From: Pseudomonadota bacterium | GTDB taxonomy: Bacteria; Pseudomonadota; Alphaproteobacteria; Sphingomonadales; Sphingomonadaceae | Length of the DNA stretch: 7,113 nt | NCBI GenBank assembly: GCA_023413015.1 | Contig: JAEZQR010000235.1 | Coordinates: 1 to 7,113, forward strand | Direction of reading: 5' to 3' | In this document: positions 1 through 4,437 of the stretch, piece by piece | How positions within the stretch are numbered: position 1 is the first letter of the stretch | How the letters are laid out: each line of letters opens with the position of its first letter | Made by a program: the position numbers and the translations under genes | The notes under the pieces: generated by a model | Told to the model about the DNA's origin: nothing | Databases searched by the model: none | The model's input: the letters and a program-made list of their open reading frames with translations, nothing else

Positions 1-24
1 ACGGTAAGCAAGCTGATCAGTTCC
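1..24 (-). promoter_or_regulatory. Possible EcfG-type (general stress) promoter at the window edge, inside the 3' end of rluD
   Basis: On the minus strand GGAAC (24-20) is followed by 16 bases and then CGT (3-1), where the window ends. The alphaproteobacterial EcfG consensus is about GGAAC-N16/17-CGTT, so all eight visible bases fit and the ninth is unseen. It would drive a gene beyond the left edge. The match lies in coding sequence and could be chance. Confidence 0.25.
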
Positions 25-953
25 TGAATATCCGATGGGATGGGGCTTTCGAAAGTTAGTTTTTCTTGTCCGACTGGATGCAAAAACCCCAGCGTCCGCG
101 CATGCAGCGCCTGCCGCTGGAAGCCCAATTCCTGAAGCGCCGGCCGATGCACCGGCCGCAGGCGCCCGTATACCGGATCGCCGAGCAGCGGGTGGCCGAT
201 TGACGCCATGTGGACGCGTACCTGATGCGTCCTTCCGGTCTCCAGCCGGCATTCGACCAGCGCCGCATCCTTCAGCAGCGCGAGGGTGCGGTAATGCGTC
301 ACGGCACGCTTGCCGCGGCCGTCCGCCACGATCGCCATCTTCTGCCGGTTGGCCGTCGAACGCGCGAGCGCGCCCTCGATGCGGCCTGCCGGCGGCACCG
401 GCCGCCCGGCGACCACGGCCGCATAGGCGCGCTCGACCGTATGCGCCGCGAACTGCTTCGCCAGCCCCTCGTGCGCCCGGTCGGTCTTGGCGACGACGAG
501 CAGCCCCGAGGTGTCCTTGTCGATCCGGTGCACGATGCCCGGCCGGGCCACGCCGCCGATGCCCGACAGCCGCCCCGCGCAATGGTGCAGCAGGGCATTG
601 ACCAGCGTCCCGTCGAGGTTGCCCGCCGCCGGATGGACGACGAGCCCGGCGGGCTTGTCAACGACCAGCAGATGCTCGTCCTCGAATGCGATCCTGAGCG
701 GGATGTCCTGCGCCTGCGCTTCGGCCGGGGCCGGGGCCGGCACCGCCACCTCGACCGCTTCGCCGCCGCTCACCTTCCTCGACGGATCGCGCATTGCGGT
801 GCCGCCGACGGTTACCTCGCCGGCCGAGATCAGCGCCTTCAGCCGTTCGCGCGACAGGATCGGCAGCGCCGTCGCCAGCGCACGGTCGAAGCGCCAGCCG
901 GCCATCTCGGCCGGCAGCGTCAGCACATGCGTGGTCGCGTCGAATGCCCCCAT
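1..953 (-). CDS. rluD: RluA/RluD-family 23S rRNA pseudouridine synthase (3' end beyond window)
   Basis: Isomerises specific uridines to pseudouridine in 23S rRNA, acting in the cytoplasm during large-subunit assembly. My translation from the ATG at 953 stays open for 317 codons to the left edge, so the stop is missing; RluD proteins are usually about 310-330 residues, so little is lost. An S4-like RNA-binding domain occupies about residues 18-75, with the motif SRERLKALISAGEVTVGG. An Ala/Pro linker (PAPAPAEA) follows, then the catalytic domain from about 85. The signature HRIDKDTSG carries the catalytic Asp at residue 145; VVDKPAGLVVHP (98-109) and ETGRTHQVRVHM are also family hallmarks. The start matches the family N-terminus; no Shine-Dalgarno sequence precedes it. 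It diverges from the M67 gene. The family is certain; RluD rather than RluC specificity is inferred from the S4-plus-HRIDKDTSG form. Confidence 0.95.
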   Translation of the reverse strand, partial: MGAFDATTHVLTLPAEMAGWRFDRALATALPILSRERLKALISAGEVTVGGTAMRDPSRKVSGGEAVEVAVPAPAPAEAQAQDIPLRIAFEDEHLLVVDKPAGLVVHPAAGNLDGTLVNALLHHCAGRLSGIGGVARPGIVHRIDKDTSGLLVVAKTDRAHEGLAKQFAAHTVERAYAAVVAGRPVPPAGRIEGALARSTANRQKMAIVADGRGKRAVTHYRTLALLKDAALVECRLETGRTHQVRVHMASIGHPLLGDPVYGRLRPVHRPALQELGFQRQALHARTLGFLHPVGQEKLTFESPIPSDIQELISLLT

Positions 954-962
954 TGCTGTACG

Positions 963-991
963 AATATAGGAATGCAGGTCCGGATTTTCAG
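963..991 (-). promoter_or_regulatory. Candidate sigma70-like promoter for the pseudouridine synthase
   Basis: On the minus strand CTGAAA (991-986, four of six to TTGACA) is separated by exactly 17 bp from TATATT (968-963, five of six to TATAAT). A start 6-7 bases further falls at about 957-956, giving a leader of only 3-4 bases before the ATG at 953. This agrees with the absence of a Shine-Dalgarno sequence. The -35 element lies inside the first codons of the divergent M67 gene. Confidence 0.35.
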
Positions 992-1394
992 CACAACGGC
1001 CGAACAAATTTTGGAGCACGCCGCCCGCGAACATCCTCGCGAGGCCTGCGGCCTGCTGCTCGGCCGCGCGGGCACGATCGAAACAGCCGTCGCCACCGCG
1101 AACCTTGCCGCCGATCCCGAAATCGCCTTCGAGATCGATCCCGCCGCACTCCTCCGCGCCCACCGCGGAGCCCGGGACGGCGGCCCCGCACTCCTCGGCT
1201 GGTACCACTCGCACCCCAACGGTCACCCCGAGCCGTCACCCGTCGATGCCGCCCGCGCCGAAGAAGACGGCAAACTCTGGCTGATCGCCACCGACCGCCT
1301 CCGGCTGTTCGTCTCCGGCCCCGGCCCCCTCCACGGCCGCTTCACCGAGGTGCCGCTTGCCTCTATTGCGGCGTCGGTTGCTCGCGCGAGGTGA
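972..1394 (+). CDS. M67-family JAMM/MPN+ metallopeptidase
   Basis: A 140-residue stand-alone JAMM-domain protein, predicted to be a zinc isopeptidase or peptidase in the cytoplasm. All metal and catalytic positions are visible: Glu24 in EACGLLLG, then the JAMM motif H-x-H-x7-S-x2-D as His79, His81, Ser89 and Asp92 (in YHSHPNGHPEPSPVD). Relatives include archaeal and bacterial deubiquitinase-like enzymes and Mec+ of mycobacteria, which cleaves cysteine from a sulphur-carrier protein. No ubiquitin-like or ThiS/MoaD partner gene is present in this window, so the substrate is unknown. The ATG at 972 is chosen because the protein then starts at the domain; the same frame is open back to 210 but that stretch is antisense to the pseudouridine synthase. 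A short AGGA abuts the start, a poor ribosome-site spacing. Confidence 0.87.
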   Translation: MQVRIFSTTAEQILEHAAREHPREACGLLLGRAGTIETAVATANLAADPEIAFEIDPAALLRAHRGARDGGPALLGWYHSHPNGHPEPSPVDAARAEEDGKLWLIATDRLRLFVSGPGPLHGRFTEVPLASIAASVARAR

Positions 1395-1441
1395 AGTCAA
1401 GCCGGCAGCAGCCAAGTCTATAGCATTTCAATATGGAGACC

Positions 1442-1460
1442 CCCGCGAAACTCAGGCGGG
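1442..1460. terminator. Weak hairpin between convergent genes
   Basis: CCCGC (1442-1446) and GCGGG (1456-1460) can form a 5-bp stem with a 9-base loop in the gap between the convergent M67 gene and the membrane-protein operon. It overlaps the operon's last stop codon and lacks a real T tract on either side, so it may not terminate anything. No better terminator is visible in 1395-1460. Confidence 0.15.
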
Positions 1461-1922
1461 TTCTCGACTCCGCGTCTGGATCAGCGATAGCGCCAAGCCC
1501 AGCGATAGCAGGATAAGAAGCCCCATATTCACGTACCACCCGGCCGATGTGGTTTCGGTGCGGGGCAGGGCGTAGCTCTGCACGATAAGCCGCCGGGCAA
1601 GCATTTCGCCGAGCAACACGAGGTAGATGAATGGGACCATTGCTCGGTAGCGGATCAGTATTGTCAGCGCGACCAGCGCAAGCGTCAGCTGCCCAAGCGA
1701 GGTCAGCGCAAACAGTGTCAGAACTTCTCGAGCAGCTGCAGTGCCGAAGCTGTCCAAGGCGATGCCGTCGGCGCCGGCCGCAACCGACCTTGTGTTCAGG
1801 ATCGAGTTCAGGCCCATCACGAGCTTGAGCGCGATGAAGAGGCCGAGCAGCCAGAGCGCCACGTGATACCCGCCGAACCTGTTGTCGGCCTGGCGGGGAA
1901 AGAGCCTGTCGCGGATCGTCAT
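1452..1922 (-). CDS. Four-helix membrane protein of unknown function, last gene of the DUF2975 operon
   Basis: I do not recognise the family. The 156-residue product has a short basic N-terminus (MTIRDRLFPRQ) and four hydrophobic segments at about 21-43, 67-90, 95-113 and 128-149, ending in a charged tail (QTRSREPA). It has no cysteines or obvious catalytic motif. Its ATG overlaps the TGA of the repressor gene in an ATGA arrangement, implying translational coupling and shared transcription with the two upstream genes. Size and topology resemble the DUF2975 protein of the same operon, so a paired membrane complex is possible, but that is inference. The start is fixed by the coupling geometry. 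Confidence 0.8.
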   Translation of the reverse strand: MTIRDRLFPRQADNRFGGYHVALWLLGLFIALKLVMGLNSILNTRSVAAGADGIALDSFGTAAAREVLTLFALTSLGQLTLALVALTILIRYRAMVPFIYLVLLGEMLARRLIVQSYALPRTETTSAGWYVNMGLLILLSLGLALSLIQTRSREPA

Positions 1923-2176
1923 GGCTGATCCTCCTGCGCGTCGCTGGTTGCGGTTCGGTTGGCCCCTGAGGCGTCCGGCACGAACTCAAGGATGTCGCCG
2001 GGTTGGCAGGCGAGCGCCTCGCAGATTGCCTCGAGCGTCGAGAAGCGGATCGCGCGGGCCTTGCCGGTCTTGAGGATCGACAGGTTGGCGAGCGTGATGT
2101 CGACCTTGCCGGCGAGTTCGGTCAGCGTCATGCGCCGCAGGTAGAGCATCTCGTCGAGCTTGACGGCGATCGCCAT
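1919..2176 (-). CDS. YozG-like Cro/C1-type (XRE) transcriptional regulator
   Basis: An 85-residue DNA-binding protein. The N-terminus (MAIAVKLDEML) and the run LTELAGKVDITLANLSILK (about 18-36) are typical of the compact YozG-like Cro/C1 repressors, followed by AIRFSTLEAICEALACQPGDILEF (about 42-65), the last helices of the HTH domain. The tail after residue 66 is polar and probably disordered. Its start overlaps the upstream DUF2975 stop by one base (TGATG) and its stop overlaps the next start (ATGA), so all three genes are coupled. Small regulators of this type are commonly found beside DUF2975 genes. It probably controls its own operon through the palindromes at 2713-2747 (inference). The start matches the family consensus. 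Confidence 0.93.
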   Translation of the reverse strand: MAIAVKLDEMLYLRRMTLTELAGKVDITLANLSILKTGKARAIRFSTLEAICEALACQPGDILEFVPDASGANRTATSDAQEDQP

Positions 2177-2700
2177 CAGACCGTCCCTTCGAGATCTTCG
2201 CGCATCCGCGCACCTTCAGCGAAGACCCGGGCGAGCACGAAGGTCAGCAGTACGGCCAGCCAGCCGCTGGTCGAAAAGCCGGCGTCGAGATGGATCGGAT
2301 GCTCAGGCGTGGAGATCGCGTCGCCGATGCCGCCGATCACCATGCTCAGCAGCTGGAGCGCGAGCAGCACCCACGCGATGGTCTGGAGCCGGCCCGCGTT
2401 CACCGCGATGAAGGGATCGCCGTCGCGTACCGTCTGGACGACCAGAAGCAACCGCCTGAGCATCGCGTGATTGAGGGGGATGCTGACCAGGCCGAGCACT
2501 GCGACCGCCTGCAAGCCCGGCAGGACCGCAGGAATATAGGAGGAAGGTGAGATGCCCAGTGCGGTCATCGTCCATTGCTGGGCGACGATGGTCGCAATGA
2601 GCAGCGCGAGAATGGCAGCACCGAGCAGCCAGTTCAGCACGATGAGCACGCGGAGCGCCAGATGAGCAACCGGCAACGCGGCGGAGTAGCTTCGAGGCAT
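2176..2700 (-). CDS. DUF2975 domain-containing membrane protein
   Basis: A 174-residue inner-membrane protein with four predicted helices at about 15-39, 58-78, 106-126 and 145-162. Diagnostic DUF2975 features are the loop GDPFIAVNAGRLQTIAW (about 94-110) between helices 2 and 3, LLALQLLSMVIGG, and the C-terminal signature GWLAVLLTFVLARVFAEGARMREDLEGTV-like end (here from residue 146). The biochemical role of the family is unknown. The start at 2700 is chosen over an upstream in-frame ATG at 2880 because AAGGAG lies 7 bases before it and homology begins there. It is the first gene of a coupled operon; the control region just upstream has two palindromes. Confidence 0.93.
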   Translation of the reverse strand: MPRSYSAALPVAHLALRVLIVLNWLLGAAILALLIATIVAQQWTMTALGISPSSYIPAVLPGLQAVAVLGLVSIPLNHAMLRRLLLVVQTVRDGDPFIAVNAGRLQTIAWVLLALQLLSMVIGGIGDAISTPEHPIHLDAGFSTSGWLAVLLTFVLARVFAEGARMREDLEGTV

Positions 2701-2712
2701 GGCCCTGCTCCT

Positions 2713-2747
2713 TTGATTATCGATAATCAATAAATCAGTTATCGATA
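2713..2747. promoter_or_regulatory. Paired TATCGATA palindromes, probable operator of the DUF2975 operon
   Basis: A perfect 18-bp palindrome, TTGATTATCGATAATCAA (2713-2730), ends next to the ribosome binding site of the DUF2975 gene. A second copy of its core, TATCGATA (2740-2747), lies upstream, 22 bp centre to centre, about two helical turns, so two dimers would sit on one DNA face. The palindromes have no room for an RNA loop, which argues for protein binding. A weak -35-like TTGCCG (2755-2750, minus) flanks the pair; no convincing -10 was found. The YozG-like regulator encoded downstream is the obvious candidate ligand. Confidence 0.55.
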
Positions 2748-3044
2748 TTCGGCAAGAGCCATGACGTGCTTTGGCTCGCACTGATCCGCGTGCAGGTCTG
2801 CACACGAGGTGGGAGGTCTGTTGGTAATGATGCTGCGTCAGTGCTGAGCGTACCGATACAGCGGGGTTCGAACTGCCCAAGCGTGCGCCCGGTCCCCGTC
2901 CGTTTCCATATATGCGAAGCTGAGTTTCATGCTTTCGCAGTGCGCGACGATCATGTTTGTCTGGTGCGGCACGGCGCGGCCCAATAAACTCTGCGGACCT
3001 TGCACTGCGGCTCGGCCCGTTGCCCGAGTGCCAATTCCCCAGTA
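2748..3044. other. Intergenic region without supported features
   Basis: Nearly 300 bases between the DUF2975 control region and the stop of the next minus-strand gene. Short open frames exist on both strands, but none has a ribosome binding site, family resemblance or coding-like composition. No tRNA, repeat or insertion-sequence end is visible. A modest inverted repeat, CTCGG/CCGAG around 3012-3030, could weakly terminate the 3045-3308 gene but has no T tract. Confidence 0.5.
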
Positions 3045-3308
3045 CTACAGCATGACCTCGGCAACCACCTTCGCGACTGCACCCGGTGTGGGGATCAAGT
3101 GGGGCAGGTAGAAAGCGACCAGCGACCTTACCCAGTCGAACATCGCGGCAAAGCAGCCGACGAGCAGGGCGATGAACCCGACGATGGCCACCGCCATCAC
3201 CAGCAGCGCGAGATTCGTGAGGCCGTCGCGGCGTCGGGCCCGCGCTCGCGAGGCGGCAAGCTCCGGGAACGCGGTATCGAGCACCGAATCGTGACGCAGC
3301 CTGATCAT
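3045..3308 (-). CDS. Small single-span membrane protein of unknown function
   Basis: An 87-residue protein I do not recognise. A polar N-terminus ends in a strongly basic stretch (SRARARRRDG, about 20-29), followed by a hydrophobic helix at about 31-56 (LALLVMAVAIVGFIALLV); a second amphipathic or weakly hydrophobic stretch follows (about 60-87). By the positive-inside rule the N-terminus should be cytoplasmic. Evidence that it is real is the excellent Shine-Dalgarno AGGAGG (3322-3317) 8 bases before the ATG, and a promoter candidate of EcfG type at the right distance. It stands alone and diverges from the cold-shock gene. If the promoter is genuine, it belongs to the general stress regulon (inference). 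Confidence 0.8.
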   Translation of the reverse strand: MIRLRHDSVLDTAFPELAASRARARRRDGLTNLALLVMAVAIVGFIALLVGCFAAMFDWVRSLVAFYLPHLIPTPGAVAKVVAEVML

Positions 3309-3334
3309 GGCTAGAACCTCCTCCCCCTCAAGCT

Positions 3335-3359
3335 TACGCTCTACGCGGGCGGACGTTCC
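3335..3359 (-). promoter_or_regulatory. Candidate EcfG-dependent general stress promoter
   Basis: On the minus strand GGAAC (3359-3355), 16 bases, then CGTA (3338-3335) match the EcfG consensus GGAAC-N16/17-CGTT at eight of nine positions. Initiation would fall near 3328, just upstream of the AGGAGG at 3322-3317, giving a leader of about 20 bases to the ATG at 3308. The intergenic location and geometry make it better than chance coding matches. Confidence 0.42.
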
Positions 3360-3416
3360 GATGCAGCCCAGCGGTTGTGGCAGCTATTCGAGGGCGGGGA
3401 CCCGCAGGCCGCCTTC

Positions 3417-3443
3417 AACCCCGGGATGACGAGCGCCGGGGTT
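3417..3443. repeat. 8-bp perfect inverted repeat flanking the cold-shock promoter -35
   Basis: AACCCCGG (3417-3424) and CCGGGGTT (3436-3443) are perfect inverted copies with an 11-base spacer. The spacer contains the proposed -35 hexamer of the cold-shock gene. It could be a regulator site or, if transcribed, a short hairpin; after the right arm there is only one further T, so an intrinsic terminator is unlikely. Confidence 0.5.
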
Positions 3444-3454
3444 TGCTCCATAAT
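3426..3454 (+). promoter_or_regulatory. Candidate sigma70-like promoter for a leaderless cold-shock mRNA
   Basis: ATGACG (3426-3431, four of six to TTGACA), a 17-bp spacer and CATAAT (3449-3454, five of six to TATAAT). The seventh base after the -10 is the A of the start codon at 3461, so the mRNA would begin at the ATG. No Shine-Dalgarno sequence precedes the gene, consistent with leaderless translation. Confidence 0.42.
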
Positions 3455-3460
3455 CCGCTC

Positions 3461-3679
3461 ATGGCGATCGGCGAGGTCAAATGGTTCAACCGCAAGAAGG
3501 GGTTCGGCTTCATCCGGCCGGACCTCGGCCCGCGCGATGTGTTCGTCCATATCTCGGCGGTACAGCGGTCCGGTCTTGGCTCGCTCGATGAAGGCCAGCG
3601 CGTCGAGTTCGAGCTGACGCAGCTCGCCGACGGTCGCCTAGCAGCGCTCGGCCTTCGACTGGTCGAAACCACCGACTGA
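3461..3679 (+). CDS. CspA-family cold-shock protein
   Basis: A 72-residue single cold-shock domain that binds single-stranded RNA or DNA and acts as an RNA chaperone in the cytoplasm. It has the family start GEVKWFN (4-10), RNP1 as KGFGFI (13-18) and RNP2 as DVFVHIS (26-32), followed by LDEGQRVEFEL. Length is normal for CspA proteins. The ATG at 3461 begins directly at the domain; the frame is open further upstream (to 3377) but without homology, and that part contains the promoter and inverted repeat. chpT follows 66 bases downstream on the same strand and may be partly co-transcribed. Many paralogues exist in alphaproteobacteria, so no specific symbol is given; whether it is cold-induced cannot be told from sequence. 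Confidence 0.95.
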   Translation: MAIGEVKWFNRKKGFGFIRPDLGPRDVFVHISAVQRSGLGSLDEGQRVEFELTQLADGRLAALGLRLVETTD

Positions 3680-3685
3680 CGCGGG

Positions 3686-3713
3686 TTGCGAAGTCATTTC
3701 GGGCGACTACCAT
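3686..3713 (+). promoter_or_regulatory. Weak promoter-like hexamers upstream of chpT
   Basis: TTGCGA (3686-3691) and TACCAT (3708-3713), each four of six to consensus, are separated by 16 bp. Initiation near 3720 would leave a leader of about 26 bases before the chpT start. Low specificity; read-through from the cold-shock promoter is the alternative. Confidence 0.2.
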
Positions 3714-3745
3714 GCGCCCCCAACAACAACGGGTCGCCAATCTCG

Positions 3746-4381
3746 ATGAACGATGTCGATTTCGCCAGCCTGCTCTGCTCGCGCCTGTGTCATGACCTCG
3801 TGGGGCCAGTTGGCTCGCTCTACAACGGTGTCGAACTGCTTGCCGACGAGGACGATCCCGACATGCGCCAGCGCTGCCTGGAGCTTCTCGCGGACAGCGC
3901 CAAGCAGACCGCCAACAAGCTCAAATTCTTCCGCCTCGCGTTCGGTGCGGCCGGCGGCTTCGGCGCGGAGATCGACACGCGCGAGGCGCGCGCCGCGCTC
4001 GAAGGTCTATTCGCTGACCGGCGAATCGATCTCGAATGGCTGGTGGCGGCGCCATCGCTCCCGAAGAGCGCGATGAAGATCCTGCTCAATCTCGCGATGA
4101 CCGCCGGCGACGCGCTGTTGCGCGGCGGTCGGCTCAACGTTGCCGCCGAGCAGCGGGACGGCATGATCGAGCTGGCGGTGCGCGCCGAAGGCCAGCGCGT
4201 GCTGCTCGATCCCGAGCTCAAGGCCGCGCTCGAAGGTCGTACCGCGTTTGGCGATCTCAACCCGCGCGCGTCGGCCGCCTTCCTCGTGCACATGCTGTCG
4301 CAAGGGGCCGACGCCACGCTCCTGGTCTCGGAACAGGAAGGAGCGCTGGTGTTCGGCATCGCCATCGACGGGGCCGCCTAA
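3746..4381 (+). CDS. chpT: Histidine phosphotransferase ChpT
   Basis: In alphaproteobacteria ChpT relays phosphate from the hybrid kinase CckA to the response regulators CtrA and CpdR, controlling cell cycle, motility and related functions. The 211-residue product opens with DFASLLCSRLCHDLVGPVGSLYNGVELL (from residue 5), the diagnostic ChpT helix; the phosphorylated residue should be His16 in CHDLVGP. The second DHp helix follows (about 40-66), and the rest is the degenerate ATPase-like domain, including PKSAMKILLNLAM (about 108-120) and a C-terminal strand before IDGAA. Length is normal. The ATG at 3746 is chosen because similarity begins there; an in-frame TTG at 3686 would add 20 unrelated residues. 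No clear Shine-Dalgarno sequence is seen. A secreted protein and cheA follow on the same strand, linking it physically to chemotaxis. Confidence 0.94.
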   Translation: MNDVDFASLLCSRLCHDLVGPVGSLYNGVELLADEDDPDMRQRCLELLADSAKQTANKLKFFRLAFGAAGGFGAEIDTREARAALEGLFADRRIDLEWLVAAPSLPKSAMKILLNLAMTAGDALLRGGRLNVAAEQRDGMIELAVRAEGQRVLLDPELKAALEGRTAFGDLNPRASAAFLVHMLSQGADATLLVSEQEGALVFGIAIDGAA

Positions 4382-4437
4382 TCGCCCGGTCGCCGCACGA
4401 CAGCGATCCAAGCGCGTTCCGGCGCGTTAGGGTGGCC

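Noticed and set aside
35..601. 188-codon plus-strand open frame
   Set aside because: Antisense to the pseudouridine synthase and composed mostly of Ala, Pro and Arg, with no domain.
722..742. Short GGCCGGGGCC-like tandem repeat
   Set aside because: It encodes the Pro-Ala linker between the S4 and catalytic domains of the pseudouridine synthase and needs no other explanation.
210..971. Long plus-strand extension of the M67 frame
   Set aside because: Arg-rich and antisense to the clear pseudouridine synthase; peptidase homology begins only after the ATG at 972.
2861..2878. GGTTCGAAC resembling a tRNA T-arm or an integrase attachment site
   Set aside because: The stem around it does not pair, no acceptor, D or anticodon arm is found nearby, and there is no integrase gene or duplicate copy.
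2766..3111. Small plus-strand open frames in the intergenic region
   Set aside because: No ribosome binding site, no domain, and rare-residue-rich composition; the second one overlaps the antisense end of a better supported minus-strand gene.
3820..4365. 181-codon minus-strand open frame
   Set aside because: Antisense to chpT, Ser/Arg/Ala-rich, no domain; ChpT identity on the plus strand is firm.
4397..4420. Third GGAAC-N16-CGT match on the minus strand
   Set aside because: It points into chpT from its 3' end, antisense to it, with no minus-strand gene to drive; followed by G rather than T. It shows that such matches can arise by chance in GC-rich DNA and lowers confidence in the others.
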